This document shows, in pieces, positions 27,182-36,441 of a stretch of 64,000 nt of DNA (the first letter of the stretch is position 1; every line of letters starts with the position of its first letter). The notes below the pieces were generated by a model. The model had not been told where the DNA came from. It did not search any database and saw only the letters and a program-made list of their open reading frames with translations. A program made the position numbers and the translations under genes. The stretch covers positions 1 to 64,000 of the forward strand of contig JBDIVL010000025.1 in the NCBI GenBank assembly GCA_039794405.1, in the 5' to 3' direction. The stretch is from JBDIVL01 sp039794405 (GTDB lineage: Bacteria > Planctomycetota > Brocadiia > Brocadiales > Brocadiaceae).

Positions 27182-27939
27182 CAGTTATTGGCTCTGGTAC
27201 AGGTATGCCTTCAAAAACAAGGGCATACCCATGTATCCTGTTAAAGATAAAAGACAAACATCTTATTTTTGATACCGGTCCTGGTTCATTACGGCAGCTA
27301 TTGTTTGCGGGTGTTACCTATCTGGATATAGATCAAATATATTATTCCCATTTTCATCCAGACCATTCGCTTGATCTCGTCTCCATCCTGTTTACCATGC
27401 GATATAATGAACCTAAGAGGACAAGGCCTCTTTGTGTTACGGGTCCTGTAGGTTTGAAGGTATTTTATGAAGGTTTGATGGCAGTGTATGGAGAAACTAT
27501 AAGGCCGAAAAATTTTGACTTACAACTTAAAGAGATCAATAAAGGCACATTAACCTGTGAAGATTGGATGATTACCGTAGAGCCAATAAAGCATTCTCCT
27601 CAGAGTATCGGGTTTCGCATAGAATTCTCCGGTGGCAAAGCAATAACGTACTCTGGCGATGCAGATTATTGTAATGGCATCCTCCACCTTGCCCAGAGGG
27701 TTAAAACCTTAATCCTTGAGTGTTCTTTCCCGGACGACCAAAAGGTAGAGGGGCATCTTACTCCTCGATTGTGTGCTCAAATCGCAAACGAATCTCAATG
27801 TGAAAGACTCATACTCACACACTTTTATCCAATTTGCGATTCTATTGTAATCCATAATAAAAGTTTACTAAAAGAACTTAAAAACATTTATAACGGAGAA
27901 ATTGTTTTCGCAGAAGATTTTGCCAAATTTATTCTTTAA
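27172..27939 (+). CDS. Metallo-beta-lactamase-fold hydrolase (RNase Z-like)
   Basis: 255 residues. The zinc motif HFHPDH is near residue 60, with a later TYSGDADYC and a final LTHFYP carrying the remaining ligands. The start MELTVIGSGTGMPSKTRAYP is typical of the RNase Z/ElaC and arylsulfatase-like branch. RNase Z proper is usually around 300 residues with a flexible arm that I do not see, so a small-molecule hydrolase is more likely. Its ATG lies inside the end of the upstream phosphodiesterase gene. Confidence 0.87.
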   Translation: MELTVIGSGTGMPSKTRAYPCILLKIKDKHLIFDTGPGSLRQLLFAGVTYLDIDQIYYSHFHPDHSLDLVSILFTMRYNEPKRTRPLCVTGPVGLKVFYEGLMAVYGETIRPKNFDLQLKEINKGTLTCEDWMITVEPIKHSPQSIGFRIEFSGGKAITYSGDADYCNGILHLAQRVKTLILECSFPDDQKVEGHLTPRLCAQIANESQCERLILTHFYPICDSIVIHNKSLLKELKNIYNGEIVFAEDFAKFIL

Positions 27940-28009
27940 AAAACTGAAGTTATGTAGGATGGACAATGCTCATTCTGCAAGACTGAAAACTTTTGTATGG
28001 GGGGGAAAT

Positions 28010-28549
28010 ATGGGAAAATTACATAAACCTGAAGAAGCGTATGCCCTTATCATTGCTGATATGTTGAATGATTTTGTGCGTGAGGGTGCCCCGCTTGAGG
28101 TTCCCAATGCAAGAGCAATAGTCAATAACATCAAGAGAGAAATAAAAAAGGCAAGGGAAAAACAAATCCCGATAATTTATTGTTGTGATGCACACAAGAA
28201 AGAAGACCTGGAATTCAAATTGTGGCCAGGTCACGCCGTAAAGGGGACAGAGGGTGCATGTGTTATTGAACAACTCAAACCACAGAAAGAAGATTATGTA
28301 ATAGAAAAAACAAGCTATTCCTGTTTTTATAAAACGTCGCTCGATAAATTATTAAAACAATTGAATAGAACTCATTTGATCATTGCTGGAGTTGTAACAA
28401 ATATTTGCGTTTTATATACAGCGGCCGAGGCTTATATGCGGGGTTATAAGGTAATCGTACCTCAGAATTGTGTTGCAGCACTTACGCAAAAAGAGCACCA
28501 GTTTGCGCTGCAACAAATGAAACGAGTCCTTTGTGCGGAGATAAGGTAA
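28010..28549 (+). CDS. Cysteine hydrolase, isochorismatase/nicotinamidase family
   Basis: 179 residues from the ATG at 28010, chosen because a G-rich site (GGGGGG) precedes it and it removes an unlikely extension. The catalytic triad is visible: Asp in IIADMLNDF, Lys in the WPGHAVKGTEG region and Cys in GVVTNICVLYTAAEAYMRG. The wording is close to nicotinamidase (PncA-like) proteins, which turn nicotinamide into nicotinate, but other amidohydrolases share it. It is the last gene of the operon starting at 23903. Confidence 0.85.
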   Translation: MGKLHKPEEAYALIIADMLNDFVREGAPLEVPNARAIVNNIKREIKKAREKQIPIIYCCDAHKKEDLEFKLWPGHAVKGTEGACVIEQLKPQKEDYVIEKTSYSCFYKTSLDKLLKQLNRTHLIIAGVVTNICVLYTAAEAYMRGYKVIVPQNCVAALTQKEHQFALQQMKRVLCAEIR

Positions 28550-28733
28550 TTTTATAGCATCGGGACCGTATTATTCAAAGGTTGCTACTTTCAGTCTTCT
28601 GGCCTCAACAAGCTATGATGAATTGTAATACTCAATTCGGTAGCAGAAAGAATTCGGGCTTTGCAAGCAAAAGTTTACAAATTTGCTAGCACAACAAGTA
28701 AAAGTTCCATGTAATAAAGATGTAAAATACATT

Positions 28734-28772
28734 AAAAAAGGCACATGAAATAAACATTTCATGTGCCTTTTT
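28734..28772 (-). terminator. Bidirectional-looking terminator after the class I cytochrome gene
   Basis: GGCACATGAAAT (28740-28751) pairs with ATTTCATGTGCC (28756-28767) around the loop AAAC. A runs of A and T flank the stem on both sides, so it could stop transcription from either direction. It lies 44 bases beyond the cytochrome stop. Confidence 0.85.
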
Positions 28773-28815
28773 CTCAGCTAAAATAAGCGAGATTATAAAT
28801 TTAATCCGCTGATAA

Positions 28816-29202
28816 TTATTTTGCTGGTTTTGCAAAGTTTTTTACAACCGCAGCCATCTTTTCAATCATTTCAGGAGACATTTTCCCTTGATATCCAGGA
28901 CATTTTCCCTTTCCTTGATTAATATGCTTTACAAGTCCTTCATCGGTAATCTTGGATTGAAAACCGGAGTCTGTAAAGTCAGGTACACCAAATTCGTGTC
29001 CTTTTGCGGTGCCTTTACCACCATTTCCATGACAGTAATAACAGCTCTCTTGTACGGCAAAACCAAGACCAGCAAAGATCGTATACGGGCTCTTCGTGGT
29101 GTCGCCAGCCTTATGTTCTGTTAACGCCCAGGCGGAACTAACCAAAGATAATCCCAAACCAGCAACGATAGGTGCTATATACGATAAACGAAATATTTTC
29201 AT
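28816..29202 (-). CDS. Exported class I c-type cytochrome
   Basis: 128 residues from the ATG at 29202, preceded by GAGGAGGGG. A signal peptide (MKIFRLSYIAPIVAGLGLSL, cut near SAWA-LT) leads to one haem motif CYYCH near residue 55. The rest has the small-cytochrome helices, with the likely axial methionine in GKMSPEMIEKM near the C-terminus. It is a periplasmic (or anammoxosome-side) single-haem electron carrier. It sits next to two class II cytochromes and ends in a strong terminator. Confidence 0.9.
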   Translation of the reverse strand: MKIFRLSYIAPIVAGLGLSLVSSAWALTEHKAGDTTKSPYTIFAGLGFAVQESCYYCHGNGGKGTAKGHEFGVPDFTDSGFQSKITDEGLVKHINQGKGKCPGYQGKMSPEMIEKMAAVVKNFAKPAK

Positions 29203-29246
29203 AACACAACCCCTCCTCAATTTTATATGAAAACAATGTAAGAATG

Positions 29247-29657
29247 TTACGGAACAAGTTTCAGTTCTGACTTATAAATTTTATGACAATTCCTGCAGGC
29301 GATGGTGAGCCTTCTGAATTGTACTTGAATTTCCTCTAAATCTTTATTTGTGGCTGCTTCACCAATCTGGTCTGCATGATATATAGTCTCTTCATTGAGA
29401 ACCACATAGTTCTTGTCGTTGGCAACACTCTCTGTAGAAGCCTTTGTTTGATCAACAATCTCTTTTGCATACTGAGAAAATTTACCAAATTGCTCATCGC
29501 TAGCTTGTGAGAGTCCAGTCATTGCCCTCATTCCTTGAAAACTATCCCACATTTTTTTACATAAATCGCTCTGAGTTACCTCTCCATAACTAATAGATGA
29601 TACTGATGCAATGAACAATGCAACCGTTCCGGCAAAAAGACCTTTTTTTAGCCTCAT
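29247..29657 (-). CDS. Exported cytochrome c'/c-556-like (class II) protein
   Basis: 136 residues. A signal peptide (start MRLKKGLFAGTVALFIAS, cut near SYG-EV) is followed by a mostly helical chain with the haem motif CRNCH near the C-terminus (about residue 121). That C-terminal haem in a four-helix bundle is the mark of class II cytochromes. It starts 45 bases upstream of the class I cytochrome gene in the same direction, so they are likely co-transcribed. Cytochromes c' bind NO in other bacteria; whether this one does is inference. Confidence 0.87.
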   Translation of the reverse strand: MRLKKGLFAGTVALFIASVSSISYGEVTQSDLCKKMWDSFQGMRAMTGLSQASDEQFGKFSQYAKEIVDQTKASTESVANDKNYVVLNEETIYHADQIGEAATNKDLEEIQVQFRRLTIACRNCHKIYKSELKLVP

Positions 29658-30344
29658 ATTCCCCTCCTTACTTTCCTTAAAATACCTTATAAGCTTACTG
29701 TTTCTACAATTATTGAACTTCTTTACAAAAATAATCCTTAAAACTACTCAGACTGTAGAGAGGCACCAATTCTTCAATCAGCATTACTGAAATTTAGAAA
29801 TCTGCCCCCAATCTCAGATTTTTAACTTCACCTCCCTTCATACCAAAAAGTATAGAGAATAGCATAGAGCAAAAATACTACACTAATTATATTATTTAAA
29901 GTCTAAAAGATAAAACTTCTTTGTTAACTTCTTGTCAGCCTGTAACTTACAATGGCATGAAGATTTTTCTCCTTGCACCCGCAGAAGGAAGGCATAGGCA
30001 TCAAGGTTATTTTGGGGCAAACTCTTATGAGTCTCAGACTCATAAAGCATGAAAATATAGGAAAAGCAGGCCGTAGCAATCTTCTAATGAAGAATACTAC
30101 TAGTAGATTTCGCTTCTACCTGAAATATCAAAAGGTTGCCCTGTGGTTATTTTTGAACTATATCGGTAACTAGATTAAATTTAAAATGATAAAATCTCCG
30201 ACAATATATCATTGAATGTTATTTGAGTCAAGTAAAAATTTTGCTGACATTTATGTGAGAAAATCCTAAAAAGCTGTCTCCTGTATACCATTTATAAATA
30301 TATATTTCGATTTCTAATAATCGTGTCTTCTATACTAATACCCG
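29658..30344. other. Intergenic region between cytochrome genes
   Basis: About 690 AT-rich bases between two class II cytochrome genes on the same strand. No repeat from the families seen elsewhere and no convincing gene. The 66-codon plus-strand frame at 29973-30173 lacks a ribosome site and homology. It probably holds the promoter for the two-cytochrome unit. Confidence 0.45.
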
Positions 30345-30878
30345 TTACCAATCTTTTGGTATACTGGTTTCCTTCGGGACAGGAATTTCATCTTGGCCGG
30401 GATGTAGCTCATCCTTTCTATTTGGATATAATTGGGGATAGATATGAATCCCTAAGTGTTTATGGCAAACAGCACATGTCTGCCTTAATCGCCGTACTTG
30501 CCATTGAGCATCTTCTAAAGCGCCTTGTTGATTATTATTCTTTGCAACTTCAAGCATTTTCTCTGCTTCTGCCAGCATTGTTTTATTAAGCTCCTGGTAT
30601 TTACGATCATCGGGCCGCGAGAACTTACTAATAACAACCTTTGTTAAGTTTACAATATTTGTGCTGGACTCAGATATAACTTCCCAGTCATTAGCTGTAT
30701 ATTTGTAATATCCTGATATTTGCTCAACTGCCTTATAGTTCTTATCTATTTCAGACATGATCTTGGCTAATTCACTCTTTTCTTTTTCAGCCTTTGGTGC
30801 CTCTTCAGCAAATCCACTGATTGTTATTCCACATATACTCCCAATAACAAAATATGATAATAAAGTTTGTCTCATCAA
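30345..30878 (-). CDS. Exported class II cytochrome c-like protein with C-terminal extension
   Basis: 177 residues. A signal peptide (cut near GFA-EE) precedes a charged helical domain (about 35-145) with the haem motif CAVCH near residue 137. Unlike its neighbour it continues for about 35 residues after the haem, a Pro- and Tyr-rich tail (YPQLYPNRKDELHPGQDEI) that may dock to a partner. It belongs with the c'/c-556 group. It stands about 690 bases upstream of the other two cytochrome genes in the same direction, so it has its own control. The second Met (30875) is an equal start. Confidence 0.83.
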   Translation of the reverse strand: MMRQTLLSYFVIGSICGITISGFAEEAPKAEKEKSELAKIMSEIDKNYKAVEQISGYYKYTANDWEVISESSTNIVNLTKVVISKFSRPDDRKYQELNKTMLAEAEKMLEVAKNNNQQGALEDAQWQVRRLRQTCAVCHKHLGIHIYPQLYPNRKDELHPGQDEIPVPKETSIPKDW

Positions 30879-31277
30879 CGTACTTCACCTCCATCAACAA
30901 ATGAAATTTATCCCATTCTAAGTACAAAATTAAATGTACGGCTTTAAATAAATTTCATTCCTGCAAATTTACAGCATATACGGTACCGAAATAATAAAAG
31001 AAAGAGATAAAATATTTAAAGCCAGCAATTTAATTGTACTACGTATTAAATTAACGAAACATCCCACAAGAAAAATGTGGTTCAAATTAACCATTAAAGT
31101 AAATATACACCAGAATACAAAAAAGAAAACGATAAGCAAATTATTATAAATCAAAAACAATGTATGTCAAATATTTAATTCTTGAAAGCAGAAGATAATA
31201 AATTATAATCTTTTGTTTATAATTCTGTATATTTTAACAAGGCGTTATCTATAAATTTTTTAAGGAATCCATAACAG
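30879..31277. other. Divergent intergenic region between cytochrome gene and proS
   Basis: About 400 very AT-rich bases with no gene and no recognised repeat. It should contain promoters for both flanking genes, but none is clear enough to call. Confidence 0.45.
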
Positions 31278-32993
31278 ATGAGATGGTCACAAACACTAAT
31301 TCCTACGTTGAAGGAAAGCCCATCAGAAGCGGAAATTGACAGTCATAAGCTTATGATCCGAGCCGGTCTTATTCGGAGAATTACGTCCGGAGCATATGCA
31401 TACTTGCCTCTTGGAACACAGGTTTTAAATAAAGTTATTTGTATTATACGTGAGGAGATGAATCGTGCAGGAGCTGTTGAAGTCTTCCTTCCGGCACTTC
31501 AACCGTTAGATCTTCTGGAAGAGAGTGGGCGGTTAAATGTCTTTGGTGATGACCTCATTACATTTGAAGACCGTCATGGCAAGGTAACTGCATTAGGGCC
31601 TACCCATGAAGAAATCATTACGGATATTGTAAGAAATGAAATCAACTCTTATAGGCAACTGCCGATTACCTTATACCAAATCCAGACAAAATTTCGAGAT
31701 GAAACAAGGCCTCGGTTTGGAGTCCTGCGCAGCAAGGAATTCATCATGAAAGACGCCTATAGTTTCGACTCTGATTATGAAGGGCTTAATAGAAGTTATA
31801 AATCCATGTATGAGGCATATTGCAGGATATTTGACCGATGTGGCCTTGATTATATCATTGTTGAAGCAGATTCTGGTGCGATGGGTGGTGATGTTTCCCA
31901 TGAGTTTATGATTCCGAGTTCTGTAGGGGAAGATGCTTTAATCCGTTGTTTAAAATGTGGTTATAGTGCCAATCGTGAACAGGCTGAACCTGCTCCAATA
32001 CCTCCGGAAAATCATACAACCCTTCAACCGCAAAAAGAAATCCTTACACCTCATAAGCGCACAATTCAGGAAGTTAGCAGCTTTCTGAATGTAGATCCAA
32101 CCCGAATGGTTAAAACAATGCTCTATATTTCGAACGGTGAGCCCGTCGCCGTTCTCTTGCGAGGTGACCATGAGGTTAATGAAACTAAATTGAAAAAGGT
32201 TCTTGGCCAAGACACGGTTACCCTTGCAGACCAGAACACCATTGAGCATGTTACGGGTTCACCTGTTGGGTTTGCAGGTCCTATAGGACTGGGGACTAGG
32301 ATCATTGCCGATCAAGCCGTGTCTTCATTACATAATTTTGTTGCAGGGGCAAATAAATCAGATACTCACCTCTTAAATGTAAATCCCGGAAGGGATTTTA
32401 AGATTGATCAGGTTGCTCATGTACGTTATGTAGTGGAAGGCGATAAATGTCCGAAATGTAATCATGAGCTTACTATTTCTCAAGGTATCGAAGTCGGACA
32501 TGTCTTCAAACTGGGTACTAAATATAGTGATGCCCTTAAGGCAAAATTCCTTGATGCCGATGGTAAGGAAAAATCTATGATCATGGGCTGTTATGGGATT
32601 GGGGTCAACCGTATCATTGCTTCCCTTATTGAGATAGCACATGATGAAAATGGTATTATCTGGCCGCTATCATTAGCTCCATACCATGTCATGATAATCC
32701 CTGTTAATGTGAACGATACCGTAAGTATGCAGGTTGCAGACCGTGTTTATGAGGATCTTACCAATAATACGGATATGGATATTTTGCTGGACGATCGAGA
32801 CCAGAGGCCCGGTGTAAAATTCAAGGATGCAGATTTGATTGGCATTCCTATAAAAATTATTATCGGTAAAAAGTTTGCCGAGTCAAAAGAACTTGAAATA
32901 AAATTAAGGAAGGGTGGAGAAACATTTTTAACATCACCAGAAGAATCCAGGTCGAGGGTTAAACTTCTTTTTGAAATGCTATCGAAAACGTAA
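31278..32993 (+). CDS. proS: Prolyl-tRNA synthetase
   Basis: 571 residues, the length of the bacterial-type (ProS1) enzyme with an insertion editing domain. Class II motifs: motif 1 around LGTQVLNKVICIIREEMNRA, motif 2 FRDETRPRFGVLRSKEF and motif 3 GCYGIGVNRIIASLIE. The editing (YbaK-like) insert lies at about 225-390 with FLNVDPTRMVKTMLY. The anticodon-binding domain follows (about 470-571). It charges tRNA-Pro in the cytoplasm and removes misattached alanine. It heads a run with a DUF4416 gene and ndk. Confidence 0.97.
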   Translation: MRWSQTLIPTLKESPSEAEIDSHKLMIRAGLIRRITSGAYAYLPLGTQVLNKVICIIREEMNRAGAVEVFLPALQPLDLLEESGRLNVFGDDLITFEDRHGKVTALGPTHEEIITDIVRNEINSYRQLPITLYQIQTKFRDETRPRFGVLRSKEFIMKDAYSFDSDYEGLNRSYKSMYEAYCRIFDRCGLDYIIVEADSGAMGGDVSHEFMIPSSVGEDALIRCLKCGYSANREQAEPAPIPPENHTTLQPQKEILTPHKRTIQEVSSFLNVDPTRMVKTMLYISNGEPVAVLLRGDHEVNETKLKKVLGQDTVTLADQNTIEHVTGSPVGFAGPIGLGTRIIADQAVSSLHNFVAGANKSDTHLLNVNPGRDFKIDQVAHVRYVVEGDKCPKCNHELTISQGIEVGHVFKLGTKYSDALKAKFLDADGKEKSMIMGCYGIGVNRIIASLIEIAHDENGIIWPLSLAPYHVMIIPVNVNDTVSMQVADRVYEDLTNNTDMDILLDDRDQRPGVKFKDADLIGIPIKIIIGKKFAESKELEIKLRKGGETFLTSPEESRSRVKLLFEMLSKT

Positions 32994-32997
32994 ATTT

Positions 32998-33534
32998 ATG
33001 GGTACAATACTTAAACCAAAACCTGTAAATCTGATTATCGGTATGTTAACAAGTATCCCCGATCTTTTTGGGCAGGTTGATAAAATCCTTGAAAAATATT
33101 TTGGTCCAATTGACCTCCGGAGTGATATATTGCCCTTCACCTTTACTGATTACTATAATGAGGAAATGAGTGAAGGTATTCAAAGGCAATTCTATAGTTT
33201 TAGAGAATTGCTCATGCCTGAAGAAATAGCTACTGTTAAAGTACAAACGAATACGATAGAAGATAGTTTTGTTTCTTCAAAAAAGTACCCCATGAAACGC
33301 CCAGTCAACATTGATCCTGGCTATCTTAATGAAAGCAGACTCATATTAGCCTCTACTAAAGACTTTTCTCATCGTATTTATTTACGGGATGGCATTTATG
33401 CCGAAGTTACCCTCAACTATCGTGGTGGAAGATATGAGGTCTTCCCATGGACGTTTCCGGATTATAAGACTGCTGAATATCAAAATTTTTTTCTTCTCGT
33501 AAGAGAGCACTATGTCAAGAAACTGAAAAAATAA
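32998..33534 (+). CDS. DUF4416 family protein
   Basis: 178 residues from the ATG at 32998, four bases after proS ends. The family signature is clear: a start of GTILKPKPVNLIIGMLTS, then FGPIDLRSDILPFTFTDYY and the middle PVNIDPGYLNESRLILASTK. The end reads YAEVTLNYRGGRYEVFPWTF and PDYKTAEYQNFF. The domain is found in many anaerobes and deep-branching bacteria, often near translation or nucleotide genes, and has no known activity. Here it sits between proS and ndk with very short gaps, which hints at a housekeeping role. Confidence 0.88.
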   Translation: MGTILKPKPVNLIIGMLTSIPDLFGQVDKILEKYFGPIDLRSDILPFTFTDYYNEEMSEGIQRQFYSFRELLMPEEIATVKVQTNTIEDSFVSSKKYPMKRPVNIDPGYLNESRLILASTKDFSHRIYLRDGIYAEVTLNYRGGRYEVFPWTFPDYKTAEYQNFFLLVREHYVKKLKK

Positions 33535-33548
33535 AGGAATAATACTTT

Positions 33549-34019
33549 ATGGAAAAGACTCTCATTATATTAAAACCAGATGCTGTTCAACGCCGTTTAT
33601 TAGGAAAAATTATTTCCCGGTTTGAGGAAAAGGGATTTCAGATCATAGGGATGAAGATGATACAGATCTCAGAGAGTTTGGCAAGAAAACATTATGCTGT
33701 GCATGAGGGTAAGGATTTCTTCGAGCCACTCGTCAGATATACAATCTCTGCACCGGTAATAGTGATGGTACTGAGAGGGAAAAATGTCATAGAGATTGTC
33801 CGAAAGATGATGGGTGCCACATTTGGCTCGAAGGCGGAACCCGGTACAATCCGCGGTGATTATACCGTTAGTAACCGTTTTAATCTGATCCACGGATCAG
33901 ATTCTCCCGCTTCTGCTGAAAAAGAGATCAATATCTTCTTCGAAAAAGAAGAACTCTTTGAGTACAATCCTATAGATCTGCAGTGGATTTATGATTTGTC
34001 TACGGGGGATATTGTGTGA
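33549..34019 (+). CDS. ndk: Nucleoside diphosphate kinase
   Basis: 156 residues, slightly longer than the usual 135-145. All landmarks are present: EKTLIILKPDAVQRRLLGKI at the start, PLVRYTISAPVIVMVLRG, GSKAEPGTIRGDYTVSNRFN, and the phospho-histidine in NLIHGSDSPASAEKEI. The extra residues are at the C-terminus (QWIYDLSTGDIV). It balances cellular nucleoside triphosphates. It probably shares a transcript with proS and the DUF4416 gene. Confidence 0.96.
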   Translation: MEKTLIILKPDAVQRRLLGKIISRFEEKGFQIIGMKMIQISESLARKHYAVHEGKDFFEPLVRYTISAPVIVMVLRGKNVIEIVRKMMGATFGSKAEPGTIRGDYTVSNRFNLIHGSDSPASAEKEINIFFEKEELFEYNPIDLQWIYDLSTGDIV

Positions 34020-34063
34020 GATGTGTAAAAGAAAATTTTAATGACAAATAATTATCATAAGAA

Positions 34064-34107
34064 AATCCCCTTAGATTACCTTGCGCAAGGGAGAACTAAG
34101 GGGATTA
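34064..34107. terminator. Hairpin between convergent ndk and porB
   Basis: AATCCCCTTAG (34064-34074) pairs with CTAAGGGGATT (34096-34106). The loop itself contains the perfect palindrome CCTTGCGCAAGG. A weak T-run follows on the minus strand. It would separate the two convergent units. Confidence 0.6.
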
Positions 34108-34199
34108 ACTTACAACAAAGATTGTTTTAGGTAAAATTAAAAGGCTAGATTCACCTTTTAATTTTCATGTTCTTTACACCTATGAGGTGAATTACCTGC

Positions 34200-35114
34200 T
34201 CATGCCAATCCATATTTCTCAATATTCCTATCTGCAATCTCCTGTATTTTTTGTACCTCTTCTTTTCCTTTTGATGATTTGAAGAGGTGGGCGAAACGAC
34301 CCTGTATCTTGAGATATTCCTCCACCGGTGTCTTAGGAGTAGTGACCTTTCTTACCTTTGTTATCTTACCATTTTCTATTTCAAAGATAGGGTAAAGGCC
34401 TGTTTGTACTGCCAATTTAGCGACCTTAATGGTGAGCTGAGGATTTGATCTCCATCCGAGTGGACATGGTGAGTGAATTTGGATATATTTCGGACCGGTT
34501 ACCGAGAGTGCCTTTTTTACCTTATTCTCAATATCTTTTGGGAATGCAACAGATGCCGTTGCAACATAAGGGATACCATGAGCGGCGGCAATGCCGGGCA
34601 TATCTTTTTTATTATGCTTATTTCCCCATGAATATTCTCCGTAAGGACTTGTTGTTGTCATACAGTCGAATGGTGTCAAACCGCTCCGCTGAACACCAGT
34701 ATTCATGTATGCTTCATTATCATAACAAACATAGAGGACATCATGCCCTCTTTCCAGCATGCCACTCAATGCTTGTAAGCCAATGTCTGCTGTTCCACCA
34801 TCGCCACCCTGTGCAATGACCTTTGCCTCATTTTGTCTTCCCATTGCCTTTAAGGCGGCTTCTACACCGGAAGCAACTGCGGCTGAGTTTTCAAACAAAG
34901 AGTGGATAAAAGGAACTTCCCAAGAGGATTGAGGGAACCGTGTAGTAAAGACCTCCAGGCATCCTGTGGCGTCTGTGACAATAATATCACGTCCGGCTGC
35001 TCCCAACACAAGTTTTGCAGCAAGTGCTTCGCCGCAACCTGTACAGGCAGTATGTCCGGATGCTAAGAGTGTGTTACAGGACTGATCCTTTGAGGCGGTT
35101 AGTGTTGTAGTCAT
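34200..35114 (-). CDS. porB: Pyruvate:ferredoxin oxidoreductase, beta subunit
   Basis: 304 residues binding thiamine diphosphate and one [4Fe-4S] cluster. Features: GHTACTGCGEALAAKLVLGA near the start (cluster cysteines), AQGGDGGTADIGLQALSGML (the GDG...N cofactor motif, with YDNEAYMNTGVQRSGLTP), and IHSPCPLGWRSNP near residue 215. Together with PorA, PorD and PorG it splits pyruvate into acetyl-CoA and CO2, or runs in reverse to fix CO2 on acetyl-CoA, using ferredoxin. In an autotroph using the reductive acetyl-CoA pathway the reverse direction would be expected. Last gene of the set, about 160 bases after porA. Confidence 0.93.
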   Translation of the reverse strand: MTTTLTASKDQSCNTLLASGHTACTGCGEALAAKLVLGAAGRDIIVTDATGCLEVFTTRFPQSSWEVPFIHSLFENSAAVASGVEAALKAMGRQNEAKVIAQGGDGGTADIGLQALSGMLERGHDVLYVCYDNEAYMNTGVQRSGLTPFDCMTTTSPYGEYSWGNKHNKKDMPGIAAAHGIPYVATASVAFPKDIENKVKKALSVTGPKYIQIHSPCPLGWRSNPQLTIKVAKLAVQTGLYPIFEIENGKITKVRKVTTPKTPVEEYLKIQGRFAHLFKSSKGKEEVQKIQEIADRNIEKYGLA

Positions 35115-35271
35115 AGAATTATTTCCTCCGATGTATATATTTATTTACCCTTATCCTTACCGTAAGGGAGGCGGAACTTAGCAATTCCCCATGTATGTAA
35201 GAACGGGATTATCGATAATTACTACTTTTCCCTTGGCGAAAGGGATAGGGGAAGGGGATACTAAATTGTTA

Positions 35272-36441
35272 TTATTTAATCAACGCTTCGTTGAGTCCGA
35301 TAAATTTTTCTTCGGATGAGACATTAACGGCGTCTTTCATGACACGATGTATTGTATCTACGGTAATATCACGCCCACCCAGTCCTAAAATATATCCATT
35401 GATCTTTGGTGTTTTGGGCTTGCCGTAGAATACGCTCTTTATTTCATTTACCAATATACCGCCATAACCTAATGAGATGGCTTTTTCTAATACGGCAACT
35501 TCTCTTACATGATTCAATGCCCGGTAAATCTCTTCCTTTGGAAATGGCCGGTATGATCGGATCTTGAGGACTCCTATTTTTTGCCCTTTTGCCCTTTGCT
35601 CATCGACGATATCCTTTATGGTACCAAGAATTGAGCCCATAGCCACCAATACCAGAGTAGCATCTTCAACCTTATAGGTATCGATAAGTCCGCCCTGGAA
35701 GCGGCCAAACTGATTATGGAAATCGGCTGCGACATCACTAATAACCTGCAACGAGGAACGCATTGTCTTTTCAATAAAATAGCGTGTTTCCATATATCCA
35801 TCTGGTCCCACCATAGTACCGAAGGAAAGTGGATTTTTCGGTGTCAGGTAATATTGAGGTTTAAAAGATGGCAAAAACTTATCCGCTTCTTCCTGTGAAA
35901 TCAGCTCTATTGGCTCAAATGAATGGGTAAGGACAAATCCGTCCATACATACCATAACGGGAAGCATGATATCTTTATTTTCAGCAATCTTAAACGCCTG
36001 GAGATGCATATCACTTGCTTCCTGATTATCCTCTGCATAAAGCTGTATCCAACCACTGTCACGGGCTGTTAAAGAATCCTGCTGGTCATTCCAGATATTA
36101 ATGGGGGCAGATACCGCTCGGTTGACACATGTCATAACTACAGGAAGTCGCATTCCGGCAATATTAAAGAGAACTTCAATCATAAGCAAAAATCCCTGGG
36201 ATGTGGTAGCAGTGTATGTCCTTGCACCGGTTGCGCTTGCACCCAGAACTACAGACGCTGCAGAATGTTCACTTTCTACGTTTACAAATTCTGTTTTGAG
36301 TTCTCCATTAGCTACCAATTCTGAAAGGTGTTCAACAATATGTGTTTGTGGTGTAATAGGATAAGCAGAAATTACCTGTGGTCTGCAAACACCTACAGTC
36401 TTGGCCACCGCAACTGAACCTTCAACAAACGTTGTACTCAT
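35272..36441 (-). CDS. porA: Pyruvate:ferredoxin oxidoreductase, alpha subunit
   Basis: 389 residues from the ATG at 36441, where GGAGGAGAA precedes it; the A of the start overlaps the porD stop. Family landmarks: QVISAYPITPQTHIVEHLSE, FVNVESEHSAASVVLGASAT, ATTSQGFLLMIEVLFNIAGM and the pyruvate-type block NRAVSAPINIWNDQQDS. A C-terminal transketolase-like segment has LGLGGRDI. The NIWNDQQDS wording favours pyruvate over 2-oxoglutarate as substrate. It is one part of the four-chain enzyme encoded porG-porD-porA-porB. Confidence 0.93.
   Translation of the reverse strand: MSTTFVEGSVAVAKTVGVCRPQVISAYPITPQTHIVEHLSELVANGELKTEFVNVESEHSAASVVLGASATGARTYTATTSQGFLLMIEVLFNIAGMRLPVVMTCVNRAVSAPINIWNDQQDSLTARDSGWIQLYAEDNQEASDMHLQAFKIAENKDIMLPVMVCMDGFVLTHSFEPIELISQEEADKFLPSFKPQYYLTPKNPLSFGTMVGPDGYMETRYFIEKTMRSSLQVISDVAADFHNQFGRFQGGLIDTYKVEDATLVLVAMGSILGTIKDIVDEQRAKGQKIGVLKIRSYRPFPKEEIYRALNHVREVAVLEKAISLGYGGILVNEIKSVFYGKPKTPKINGYILGLGGRDITVDTIHRVMKDAVNVSSEEKFIGLNEALIK

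Noticed and set aside
29973..30173. 66-codon plus-strand frame between cytochrome genes
   Set aside because: No ribosome site, no domain, opposite to the flanking genes.
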